NCBI RefSeq assembly: GCF_050613145.1
Contig: NZ_CP192507.1
Span: 1,922,001 to 1,986,000 of the forward strand
Length of the DNA: 64,000 bases
Source: Lysinibacillus_B sp050613145
GTDB lineage: Bacteria > Bacillota > Bacilli > Bacillales_A > Planococcaceae
Direction: 5' to 3'
The translations under genes and the position numbers were made by a program. Positions 52,815-61,250 of this stretch are shown in pieces. Within the stretch, counting starts at the first letter, position 1, and every line of letters starts with the position of its first letter. Below the pieces are notes generated by a model, which saw only the letters and a program-made list of their open reading frames with translations, had not been told where the DNA came from and made no database searches.

Positions 52815-53828
52815 ATGGCACAAATGTATTATGAAAATCAAATCAATGATGAAGTATTAAAAGGGAAAAAAATCGCAATTATCGGTTACGGTTCACAAGG
52901 TCATGCGCATGCATTAAACCTTAAAGAATCAGGCTTTGATGTACGTGTAGGTGTACGTCCAGGTAAATCATTCGACCAAGCAAAAGAAGATGGCGTAGAT
53001 GTTAAATCAGTAGCAGAAGCAGCAGCAGAAGCAGATGTAATCCAAATTCTACTTCCAGACGAGCGTCAAAAAGCAGTTTACGAGGCTGAAATTTTACCAC
53101 ATTTAACTGAAGGTAAAGTGTTAATGTTCGCACACGGCTTCAACGTACACTTCGGTCAAATTACACCACCAGAAAACGTTGACGTATTCTTAGTAGCGCC
53201 AAAAGGTCCTGGCCACTTAGTTCGTCGTCAATACCAAGAAGGTGCTGGCGTACCAGGTTTATTCGCTATTCACCAAGATGCAACAGGTCAAGCACGTGAC
53301 TTAGCTTTAGCTTACGGTAAAGGGATCGGTTCAGCTCGTGGTGGTTTACTTGAAACAACATTTGCTGAAGAAACAGTTACAGACTTATTCGGTGAGCAAG
53401 CAGTACTTTGCGGTGGCGCAACTGCACTTGTAAAAGCTGGTTTTGAAACATTAGTAGAAGCAGGTTACCAACCAGAGCTTGCATACTTTGAAACATTACA
53501 CGAATTAAAATTAATCGTTGACTTAATGTTCGAAGGTGGTATGGAGACAATGCGTTACTCAGTATCAGATACAGCTGAGTGGGGCGACTATGTAACAGGT
53601 CCACGTATCGTAACGGATGAAGTAAAAGCAAACATGAAAGCAGTATTAAAAGACATTCAAGACGGCACATTCGCTAAAGACTGGATCAACGAAAACGAAA
53701 CAGGTCGTCCACGTTATACAAAATACAAAGAAGATGGCGCTAACCACCAAATCGAAGAAGTGGGTCGCAAACTTCGTTCAATGATGCCATTCATTAATGA
53801 AGGTAAAGAGAAGGTAGTGGTGAAATAG
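52815..53828 (+). CDS. ilvC: Ketol-acid reductoisomerase
   Basis: A 337-residue NADPH-dependent enzyme. The dinucleotide site is IGYGSQGHAHALNLKESG. Metal-binding residues are in ETTFAEETVTDLFGEQAVLC and LHELKLIVDLMFEGGM. ATG at 52815 follows AGGGGG by nine bases; the ORF reaches upstream to 52767 with no homology. Its stop overlaps the leuA GTG by one base. Confidence 0.96.
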   Translation: MAQMYYENQINDEVLKGKKIAIIGYGSQGHAHALNLKESGFDVRVGVRPGKSFDQAKEDGVDVKSVAEAAAEADVIQILLPDERQKAVYEAEILPHLTEGKVLMFAHGFNVHFGQITPPENVDVFLVAPKGPGHLVRRQYQEGAGVPGLFAIHQDATGQARDLALAYGKGIGSARGGLLETTFAEETVTDLFGEQAVLCGGATALVKAGFETLVEAGYQPELAYFETLHELKLIVDLMFEGGMETMRYSVSDTAEWGDYVTGPRIVTDEVKANMKAVLKDIQDGTFAKDWINENETGRPRYTKYKEDGANHQIEEVGRKLRSMMPFINEGKEKVVVK

Positions 53829-55369
53829 TGCGTAAAATCGATATTTTTGATACGACACTACGCGATGGAGAGCAATCGGCTGGTATTAATTTAAATACAG
53901 CTGAAAAAATTGAAATCGCCAAACAATTAGAACGATTAGGCGTTACCATTATTGAAGCAGGGTTTCCTGCTTCAAGTCCTGGTGACTTTGAAGCGGTAAA
54001 CTTAATCGCAAAAACAGTGAAAAATTCTATCGTAACAGGCCTTGCACGTGCGGTAAAAGGGGATATTGATGCGGTTTGGGAAGCGATTAAAGTCGCAGAA
54101 CAGCCACATGTACATACATTTATCGCAACAAGCCCAATCCATATGGAATATAAGCTGAAAAAAACACCAGATCAAGTAATTGAGCAAGCAGTAGAAGCGG
54201 TGAAATATGCAAAAAGCAAATTCTCATTAGTTGAATTTTCTTGTGAAGACGGCTTCCGTTCAGATCAGGACTTCCTTGTGCGTATTATTAATGAAGTGAT
54301 TAAAGCAGGAGCAACAACAATCAACGTACCCGATACAGTAGGGTATGCTTCTCCTGAAGAATACGGTGCATTATTCCGTTTCTTACGTGAAAACTGTACA
54401 GGTGCAGATAACGTCAAATTCTCTGCACATTGCCACGATGACCTTGGGATGGCGGTAGCGAACTCAATTGCTGCTGTGCAAAATGGTGCTGATCAAGTGG
54501 AATGTACAATTAACGGAATCGGTGAGCGTGCAGGGAATGCGGCGCTTGAAGAACTCGGTGTCGCGTTCCATATCCGTAAAGATAATTACGGCGTTGAAAC
54601 GGGATTAAACTTAAAAGAAATTAAGCGTACATCTCAATTAGTGAGCCGCCTAACAGGTGTTGTCATTCAGCCGAATAAAGCGGTTGTTGGTAAAAATGCA
54701 TTTGCTCATGAATCAGGTATTCACCAAGATGGCGTACTGAAAAACCCTGAAACATATGAAATTATTTCACCAGCTTTAATTGGTGAAGGGGAAGTGCCAT
54801 TAGTGCTTGGTAAACATTCAGGGCGTGCTGCATTCCGCGATCGTGCAGAAAAAATGGGCTTTGACTTATCAGATGACAAATTAAACAAAGCGTTTGGTGA
54901 GTTCAAAAAGCTTGCTGACCGCAAAAAAGAAGTGACAGAAGAAGACTTAGTGACATTATTAACAGAGCAACAAGTATCTGTTGAAGACGTGCCACTATTC
55001 GAATTAAAGAGCGTGCAAGTGCAGTATGGAACAGAAAATATTCCAACTGCAACGGCTTCTATCATTACACCAGAAGGCGAAACGAAAACACTTGCTTCGA
55101 CAGGCTCTGGTTCAGTGGAAGCGATTTTCAATACGTTAGCACAGCTTGTAACAGGCGAAGTGAACATTCTTGACTACCGCGTAAAATCAGTTGGTAAGGG
55201 TGAGGATGCACTTGGTGAAGCGGTTATTAACTTAAGTTATAATGGCTTCCAAGTAACAGGTCGCGATGCAGCTCAGGACGTATTAGAAGCTTCTGCAAAA
55301 GCGTATTTAAACGCAATTAATCGTCAATTAATCCAAGAAAGTATTCGTGCTCGTCAGCCGATACATTAA
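53828..55369 (+). CDS. leuA: 2-isopropylmalate synthase
   Basis: A 513-residue enzyme that makes the first leucine-specific intermediate from 2-ketoisovalerate and acetyl-CoA. FDTTLRDGEQSAGINLNTAE is the catalytic start, with metal ligands in FSAHCHDDLGMAVANS. A regulatory domain (about 390-513) for leucine feedback is present. Start is GTG, overlapping the ilvC stop. Full length. Confidence 0.95.
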   Translation: MRKIDIFDTTLRDGEQSAGINLNTAEKIEIAKQLERLGVTIIEAGFPASSPGDFEAVNLIAKTVKNSIVTGLARAVKGDIDAVWEAIKVAEQPHVHTFIATSPIHMEYKLKKTPDQVIEQAVEAVKYAKSKFSLVEFSCEDGFRSDQDFLVRIINEVIKAGATTINVPDTVGYASPEEYGALFRFLRENCTGADNVKFSAHCHDDLGMAVANSIAAVQNGADQVECTINGIGERAGNAALEELGVAFHIRKDNYGVETGLNLKEIKRTSQLVSRLTGVVIQPNKAVVGKNAFAHESGIHQDGVLKNPETYEIISPALIGEGEVPLVLGKHSGRAAFRDRAEKMGFDLSDDKLNKAFGEFKKLADRKKEVTEEDLVTLLTEQQVSVEDVPLFELKSVQVQYGTENIPTATASIITPEGETKTLASTGSGSVEAIFNTLAQLVTGEVNILDYRVKSVGKGEDALGEAVINLSYNGFQVTGRDAAQDVLEASAKAYLNAINRQLIQESIRARQPIH

Positions 55370-55371
55370 TA

Positions 55372-55541
55372 CGAGCGCCATCAAGCGTAAGTTTGATGGC
55401 GTTTCTATAAAGTGACACTTTAAATAAGTGGGGAAAATGAGACTCGTACCGGGTATTCCGCTTTTGGTACAGATCCATTACGGCCCGTTAATACGGGATA
55501 AATCATTCGCGTAAGTTGCGATAAAAGGAAAGGTGTTTTTA
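55372..55541 (+). promoter_or_regulatory. Structured leuA-leuB spacer
   Basis: A gap of about 170 bases in an operon that is otherwise tight. It has three hairpins: CGCCATCAA...TTTGATGGCG then TTTCTAT (55377-55402), GTACC...GGTAC (55447-55471) and CCCGTTAATACGGG (55484-55497). The first resembles a terminator. No T-box sequence is present. It may be an attenuator or processing site. Confidence 0.45.
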
Positions 55542-56642
55542 ATGGAAAAGAAAATTACAGTATTGCCTGGAGACGGCATTGGACCTGAAGTAGTTGCTTC
55601 AGCGGTGAAAGTTTTACAAGTGATTGGTAAACGATATAATCATACATTCCACCTTAGCTATGCAGCGATTGGTGGCGCGGCAATTGATCAATTTAATAAT
55701 CCATTACCGGATGAAACAATCGCTATGTGTGAAGAAAGTGATGCTGTTCTATTAGGTGCAGTTGGTGGTCCAAAATGGGATAACAATCCACCAGAGTTGC
55801 GTCCTGAAAAAGGCTTATTAAAAATCCGCAAGCATTTTGATTTATTCGCAAACCTCCGTCCTGTAAAAGCGTTTCCTAGCTTACTCGCATCTTCTCCGTT
55901 AAAGCGTGAAGTCGCAGAAAACGTGGATTTAATGATTGTTCGTGAATTAACAGGCGGTATTTACTTCGGAGAACCTCGTTTGAAAACGAATGAAGGTGCA
56001 GTGGATACATGTGTTTACTCTCGTGCTGAAATTGAGCGTATTATCGATAATGCATTTGAGCTAGCTCGCTTGCGCGGTGGAAAGCTTTGCTCTGTTGATA
56101 AAGCAAACGTACTAGATACATCTCGCTTATGGCGTGAAATTGTAGAAGAGAAAAAAGCACAATACCCAGATGTAGAAGTAGAACATAATTTAGTAGACTC
56201 TGTTGCGATGAAATTAATTACAAACCCAGGCCATTATGACGTAGTCGTAACGGAAAATATGTTTGGTGATATTTTATCGGATGAAGCATCTGTTATTACT
56301 GGTTCACTTGGTGTATTACCATCTGCGTCAATCCGCGGCGATCAATTTGGCCTTTATGAGCCGGTACATGGTTCTGCGCCAGATTTAGCAGGTCAAGGTG
56401 TAGCAAACCCAGCAGCGACAATCCTTTCTGTTGCGATGATGCTACAATACTCATTTGGCTTAAAAGAAGAAGCAGCAGAAATCGAGCGCGCAGTAAATGC
56501 GGTATTTGAGGATGGCTACTTCACGGCAGACTTAGCACGTGATGGAGACCGTGTATTAACTACGGATGAATGGACAGATAAAGTTATAAACGAGATTGAT
56601 GCAAGCTTCGTTTCTGACAGCATTATGATTTCATATAATTAA
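55542..56642 (+). CDS. leuB: 3-isopropylmalate dehydrogenase
   Basis: A 366-residue NAD-dependent oxidative decarboxylase. VLPGDGIGPEVVASAVKVLQ starts the fold; FANLRPVKAFPSL, VRELTGGIYFGEPR and NMFGDILSDEASVITGSLG are the substrate and metal sites. ATG at 55542, eight bases after AAAGGAAAGG, is better than GTG at 55533. Confidence 0.95.
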   Translation: MEKKITVLPGDGIGPEVVASAVKVLQVIGKRYNHTFHLSYAAIGGAAIDQFNNPLPDETIAMCEESDAVLLGAVGGPKWDNNPPELRPEKGLLKIRKHFDLFANLRPVKAFPSLLASSPLKREVAENVDLMIVRELTGGIYFGEPRLKTNEGAVDTCVYSRAEIERIIDNAFELARLRGGKLCSVDKANVLDTSRLWREIVEEKKAQYPDVEVEHNLVDSVAMKLITNPGHYDVVVTENMFGDILSDEASVITGSLGVLPSASIRGDQFGLYEPVHGSAPDLAGQGVANPAATILSVAMMLQYSFGLKEEAAEIERAVNAVFEDGYFTADLARDGDRVLTTDEWTDKVINEIDASFVSDSIMISYN

Positions 56643-56657
56643 GGGTTGGTGAAGACA

Positions 56658-58064
56658 ATGGGAAAAAACATTATCGAAAAAATTTGGGAGCAACATGTCG
56701 TATATCGTGAAGATGGCAAGCCAGACTTACTGTATATTGATCTTCATTTAATTCATGAAGTAACAAGTCCGCAGGCGTTTGAGGGGCTACGCCTAGCTGG
56801 TCGTCAAGTACGTCGTACAGATCTTTGCTTTGCTACAATGGATCACAACGTACCGACAAAAAATTTACCAATAATTAATGATCCGATTGCGAAAAAGCAA
56901 ATTACAACACTTGCCGACAACGCAAAAGAGTTTGGTGTACAGCTAGCAGATATCGGGCACCCTGACCAAGGGATTGTACACGTAATCGGACCAGAGTTAG
57001 GTTTAACACAACCAGGTAAAACAATTGTATGTGGTGACTCACATACAGCGACACACGGTGCATTCGGTGCATTAGCATTTGGTATCGGTACATCTGAAGT
57101 AGAGCACGTGATGAGTACACAAACATTATGGCAAACAAAATCACCAACAATGGAAATTCGTGTAAACGGTGAGCTGCCATTTGGTTGTACAGCAAAAGAT
57201 ATTATTTTAGCGATTATCGCAAAATGGGGTATCGGTATCGGTACGGGCCATATTGTCGAGTATACAGGTGAAGCGATTCGTGCCCTTTCAATGGAAGAGC
57301 GTATGACAATTTGTAATATGTCCATTGAAGCAGGAGCAAAAGCCGGCCTTATCTCTCCTGACGAAACAACAGTAGAATATTTACGTGGTCGTCGTTTTGC
57401 ACCACAAAAGCAGTTTGAAGAAGCGGCTGCTTACTGGTTAAGCTTAGCTTCAGATGCAGATGCAACATATGATGTTGTATTAGAGATTGAAGCATCTGAA
57501 ATTGAACCAATCGTCACATGGGGTACAAATCCATCCATGGGTATTGGTGTAACGAAAACTGTCCCAACAAAAGCGGACTACGATAACGATATCGACCGTA
57601 ATGCATTAGACAAAGCATTAAAATATATGGACTTACAAGAAGGACAAAATATTACAGATATCGAAATTCAACACGTATTTATCGGTTCTTGTACAAACTC
57701 TCGTTTATCAGACTTACGTGCAGCAGCGGATATCGTAAAAGGCAATCAGTTAGCACCCGGTGTGAAAGGGATTGTCGTACCAGGCTCTTGGACTACGAAA
57801 AAAGCAGCGGAAGAAGAAGGTTTAGATCAAATCTTCGTAGATGCAGGCTTTGAATGGCGCGAGTCAGGCTGTTCTGCTTGTTTAGGTATGAACGAGGACG
57901 TGATTCCAGCAGGCGAACGCTGTGCATCAACGTCAAACCGTAACTTCGAAGGACGTCAAGGTGCAGGTGCACGTACGCATTTAGTATCCCCAGTAATGGC
58001 AGCAGCGGCTGGTATTCACGGTCGCTTCGTCGATGTTCGTACGCTAATTAAGCAAGAAGCATAA
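56658..58064 (+). CDS. leuC: 3-isopropylmalate dehydratase large subunit
   Basis: A 468-residue aconitase-family subunit. The Fe-S cysteines are in FIGSCTNSRLSDL and GCSACLGMNED. CGDSHTATHGAFGALAFGIG is the aconitase signature. ATG at 56658 is used; TTG at 56646 is in frame but adds nothing conserved. It works as a heterodimer with LeuD, encoded 17 bases downstream. Confidence 0.95.
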   Translation: MGKNIIEKIWEQHVVYREDGKPDLLYIDLHLIHEVTSPQAFEGLRLAGRQVRRTDLCFATMDHNVPTKNLPIINDPIAKKQITTLADNAKEFGVQLADIGHPDQGIVHVIGPELGLTQPGKTIVCGDSHTATHGAFGALAFGIGTSEVEHVMSTQTLWQTKSPTMEIRVNGELPFGCTAKDIILAIIAKWGIGIGTGHIVEYTGEAIRALSMEERMTICNMSIEAGAKAGLISPDETTVEYLRGRRFAPQKQFEEAAAYWLSLASDADATYDVVLEIEASEIEPIVTWGTNPSMGIGVTKTVPTKADYDNDIDRNALDKALKYMDLQEGQNITDIEIQHVFIGSCTNSRLSDLRAAADIVKGNQLAPGVKGIVVPGSWTTKKAAEEEGLDQIFVDAGFEWRESGCSACLGMNEDVIPAGERCASTSNRNFEGRQGAGARTHLVSPVMAAAAGIHGRFVDVRTLIKQEA

Positions 58065-58080
58065 GCAGGAGGTTAAATCC

Positions 58081-58674
58081 ATGGAACCAATTAATATCGT
58101 AAAAAGTGTGTATGCACCACTTGATCATAAAAATGTCGATACAGACCAAATTATTTCTAAAGAGTTTTTAAAGCGCATTGAGCGTACAGGTTTTGGTCAG
58201 TATCTATTCCATCACTGGCGCTTTGATGCAGAAGGAAATGAGATTTCATCTTTCATCTTAAACAAGCCAGCTTATAAAGGTGCACAAATTTTAGTAGCAC
58301 AAGATAACTTCGGCTGTGGTTCATCTCGTGAGCACGCACCGTGGGCTATTTTAGACTATGGCTTTAACGTAGTGATTGCGCCATCATTTGCGGATATTTT
58401 CCACAATAACTGTTTCAAAAACGGTATTTTACCAGTGAAGCTAACAGAAGCTGAGTGTGAAGAGTTACTGGCAAAAGGTTTAGAGCAAGCACAAGAAATC
58501 GAAGTAAATCTAGAAGCGCAAACAGTAACGACTAGTTACGGTAAAACGTATACATTCAATATCGATCCATATTATAAGAAAATGCTGTTAAACGGTTGGG
58601 ATGAGATTTCATTAACATTCCAATATGAAGATCACATTAAAGCATACGAAGAAAAACGTTTAGTATTTGAATAA
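58081..58674 (+). CDS. leuD: 3-isopropylmalate dehydratase small subunit
   Basis: A 197-residue swivel-domain partner of LeuC. NVDTDQIISKEFLKRIERTG and DNFGCGSSREHAPWAILDYG are typical. GGAGG precedes the ATG. Last gene of the ilv-leu operon; a strong terminator follows eight bases later. Confidence 0.95.
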   Translation: MEPINIVKSVYAPLDHKNVDTDQIISKEFLKRIERTGFGQYLFHHWRFDAEGNEISSFILNKPAYKGAQILVAQDNFGCGSSREHAPWAILDYGFNVVIAPSFADIFHNNCFKNGILPVKLTEAECEELLAKGLEQAQEIEVNLEAQTVTTSYGKTYTFNIDPYYKKMLLNGWDEISLTFQYEDHIKAYEEKRLVFE

Positions 58675-58681
58675 GATGAAA

Positions 58682-58717
58682 AGCACCCTAGCTATATTTG
58701 TAGCTAGGGTGTTTTAT
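58682..58717 (+). terminator. Terminator of the ilv-leu operon
   Basis: The stem AGCACCCTAGCTA / TAGCTAGGGTGTT (with a G-T pair) is followed by TTATATAAATT. Confidence 0.82.
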
Positions 58718-58748
58718 ATAAATTATCTTAAAACTGTCGACATTGAAC

Positions 58749-58848
58749 GGTCAAAAAGCTACGGTATCCGAGCAAAAAGTCGCTGCATCCGGTCAAAAAC
58801 ATCCGGCATGAGCAAAATACTACCGTATCCAGTCAAAATCCTGCAATG
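58749..58848. repeat. Imperfect tandem repeats of 19-22 bp
   Basis: Five units follow one another: GGTCAAAAAGCTACGGTATC..., AGCAAAAAGTCGCTGCATCC..., GTCAAAAACATCCGGCATG, AGCAAAATACTACCGTATCC, AGTCAAAATCCTGC. Each has (G/A)(T/G)CAAAA(A/T) followed by a GC-containing half ending in (T/C)ATCCG-like bases. The unit lengths vary, so this is not a CRISPR. Confidence 0.7.
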
Positions 58849-58943
58849 AATGAATTGTTAAAAAATAGTTATTTTTAGCCGAAATGCAAGCAAATGAGAT
58901 GATAAGTTTGCAACATGGCGGCTGATTTTTAAAGTCAATCGTT

Positions 58944-59137
58944 ATGCTGGAACATGTCTATTGGGCTGTTGTAGGTGTTAAACAGGAGTATATGTTTACG
59001 AAAATGAGATGAACGTCACTTCGGAAGATTTTAATTCGCAACAGGATATATATATTTTCGATGATAGTTTTAGTTGGACGTATGTGCATACACACGAAGA
59101 TATATGTGGCCCATATTTTTTAAAACGGGTTGATTAG
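58944..59137 (+). pseudogene. Frameshifted small-protein remnant
   Basis: Frame one reads MLEHVYWAVVGVKQEYMFTK from 58944 and stops after MR. Frame two reads VYVYENEMNVTSEDFNSQQD, then IYIFDDSFSWTYVHTHED and ICGPYF, ending at 59137. Joined, they make a coherent end of a small protein. The phrase 'W-T-x-V-H-T-H-E...C-G-P-Y-F' resembles DUF4275-like proteins, from memory. No ribosome binding site is present. A decayed gene is likely. Confidence 0.4.
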
Positions 59138-59360
59138 ACGATCAATTAATTTGAAAGACAAAGCACATGTAGTGACGGGAGACATGAGGATTCAAGTCAT
59201 ACCGCAAAAACCAAAAGCGGCTATTCATCATCTGATGTGTGGTCAAGTACACATTTTGTGAAGAGCCATATGGAGTAATAAGTTAAAATTCACAGAGAAA
59301 TAATTGTAAAAAAATATAATAATTTATAATTTTCTTGTATAATAGAGAGAGTATATTAAA

Positions 59361-59580
59361 TGTGCTGATGATTTAAATATTAGTAGATGACAAGTGGTAT
59401 GATTGATCAAATGGCTTGCTCGTTGAATGGAAGGAACGCAATTTGACTCCATAATGAAAAACATGAGCTGACAATTCATTACTTTCGGCATTAGCCGAAA
59501 GTAATGAGGTGAAGCCATGCCTGTGGAAATCAATATATCCTAATGTTCTTGTTAATAAAAGGTAAATCAACATGCTTATA
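59361..59580 (+). repeat. Interspersed intergenic repeat, copy C
   Basis: It shares its left flank, GGCTTGCTCGTTGAATGGA, TTGACTCCA, AGCCAT, GTGGAAATCAATATATCC and right flank with copy A (21497-21690). Its core has been replaced or reshaped by a perfect hairpin, CATTACTTTCGG...CCGAAAGTAATG (59478-59507). It lies directly upstream of the phosphatase operon. Confidence 0.65.
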
Positions 59581-59660
59581 TTTTTTATTTTAAATACAAG
59601 TAATTGCATTCGTTTAATTTTATTTTTCATTGTGGTGTAAAGGTGGTGTGAGAATAGGAG

Positions 59661-60797
59661 ATGTCAGTAGTAATTGTTGGAGAGGTCGGCAATGATTTAT
59701 GGCGACTACAACTTTATTTTAAACGAATGAATATAACGGAAATACACAGCTTTCAAACGGTAGAGTCAGCTATTGAATATATGCCTAATGCTACAAAAGA
59801 AACGTTGGAGTTAGTCATTTTAGACGTTGAAATGACGCTGAAGAACTGTGAGGGAATTTGTCAAAAAATAGAGTTACTGCATAAATGGATTGATGTTCCT
59901 ATTTTACTTTCAACAACGTATGAGAAGGCGGAAACAATCGATCGAGTATTTGAAGCAGGCATTTTTGATTTCATACTGAAGCCGTTTGATTTTCTACATT
60001 TTAAATCTCGCATTCTCGTTGCATTGAAGTTTATCAAAGAATCGCAGCAACGGAAAAGGCGAGAAGAGCAGCGGTACAATGATTTAACATTTGCGAAAAA
60101 GGTGCAGAAAAACGCATTGTCTCCCCGTCTGGTGCGCAAGCATGTCGAGTGTGATGGATTGTACTTGACATCGAATATACTAGGGGGAGACATGTATTGC
60201 TGGTTTAAAATAGATGATCATTTAACGGCTGTTTTACTTTATGATGTGATGGGACATGGGATAGCGGCTTCACTTGTGACGATGTCCATTCGCTCACTAA
60301 CACGAGGGCTCATCACACGCTTAGTTGACCCAGTTGCTGTTATGAAGGAAATGAATCGCCAAATATATACGATGTTTACTGATAGCGCTAGCGATATCGA
60401 TCATTTTTTAGTTACGGCGATTTACTTACTGATTGATACGAAAAATAAAACGGTCGAATATGTGAATGCCGCTCATCCAGCAGGTATAAAGATTGGAAAA
60501 TACAAACAGACGATGGAGTTAGCAGCAAATGCACCGATTTTAGGTTTATTTCCGAACATGAAAATAAATAAAAAGAAAATTTATTTGGCGGATTGGAGCC
60601 GGATTATTTTATATACGGATGGGCTTCTTTCAACACAGGAAAATGAAAAGCTAGACACGGAATTTTTCCATTCCTATGCATCTCAACATAATACGTACAC
60701 ACTTAACAAATTTGCTGAGCAATACAATTTATATGAAAATACGTACAAAGATGATATTTCAGTGGTATCCATTACTATAACGCTTGAAAGTAGGTGA
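59661..60797 (+). CDS. Response regulator fused to PP2C-type (SpoIIE) phosphatase
   Basis: A 378-residue two-domain protein. The receiver (about 1-125) keeps phospho-acceptor Asp55 in VILDVEMT and Lys107 in FILKPF, but the acidic pair near the start reads GE (VVIVGEV), so metal binding may be weakened. A coiled linker leads to the phosphatase (about 145-378) with LGGDMYCW, LYDVMGHGIAASL, YTDGLLST and DDISVVSI, all the metal-binding motifs. Its likely target is the phosphorylated STAS protein at the end of the operon. AGGAG abuts the ATG; AAAGGTGGTG lies further up. Confidence 0.87.
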   Translation: MSVVIVGEVGNDLWRLQLYFKRMNITEIHSFQTVESAIEYMPNATKETLELVILDVEMTLKNCEGICQKIELLHKWIDVPILLSTTYEKAETIDRVFEAGIFDFILKPFDFLHFKSRILVALKFIKESQQRKRREEQRYNDLTFAKKVQKNALSPRLVRKHVECDGLYLTSNILGGDMYCWFKIDDHLTAVLLYDVMGHGIAASLVTMSIRSLTRGLITRLVDPVAVMKEMNRQIYTMFTDSASDIDHFLVTAIYLLIDTKNKTVEYVNAAHPAGIKIGKYKQTMELAANAPILGLFPNMKINKKKIYLADWSRIILYTDGLLSTQENEKLDTEFFHSYASQHNTYTLNKFAEQYNLYENTYKDDISVVSITITLESR

Positions 60798-60803
60798 CTC
60801 GGA

Positions 60804-61223
60804 ATGGAACTTTTACTTAGTGTAGAACCGAATCAGCAGGCGATTCAATTCGTGAATCAAACGATAACCACATTCGCCGAAATGTATGAAATTCCAACTA
60901 AAAGGGAACTTTGCTTTGTTGTACATGAACTAGTCATTAATGCAGTTGAAGCAATGAAACAAATGCAATTTACCGACGTGAAAAAAATAGAAATTCATAT
61001 AACAAAAGATAAAGATTTAGTGAAGGTAACCGTGACCGATGAGGCAATGGGAATACCAGAGGAGAAGTGGGATAGCATTTTAGCTGCGAATTTTGAGGAC
61101 GTCGATTTTTCAGATAGAGGAAGGGGTTTTCTATTCATTAAAAATATGGTAGATGAAATTTGGTTTGAACATCTGTCTGACAATCGATTTTTAGTCGGCA
61201 TACAGAAAAAAATAAATGTATAG
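60804..61223 (+). CDS. RsbW-like anti-sigma/serine kinase (HATPase)
   Basis: A 139-residue single-domain ATPase of the GHKL fold. The N-box is HELVINAVEAM; the G1 box is VTDEAMGIP (first glycine changed to alanine) and the G2 box DRGRGFLFIKNMVDE. These proteins phosphorylate a STAS partner on serine and bind either a sigma factor or another target. It is six bases after the phosphatase gene, with AGGTG upstream of the ATG. Confidence 0.82.
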   Translation: MELLLSVEPNQQAIQFVNQTITTFAEMYEIPTKRELCFVVHELVINAVEAMKQMQFTDVKKIEIHITKDKDLVKVTVTDEAMGIPEEKWDSILAANFEDVDFSDRGRGFLFIKNMVDEIWFEHLSDNRFLVGIQKKINV

Positions 61224-61250
61224 CAAGTCATAGTTTAGGGGGGCTTTTTT

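Larger units (their letters stand above)
58675..59660. other. Long gap after the leu genes: short repeats, gene remnant and interspersed repeat
   Basis: About 985 bases without an intact gene. They hold the operon terminator, imperfect 19-22-bp tandem repeats (58749-58848), a frameshifted remnant (58944-59137) and a copy of the interspersed repeat (59361-59580). A 22-base stretch at 59241 (GGTCAAGTACACATTTTGTG) resembles one at 35401 in the other large gap. Confidence 0.6.

Noticed and set aside
58749..58848. CRISPR array
   Set aside because: Repeat units are imperfect, 19-22 bp and directly joined, with no spacers of constant length and no cas genes.
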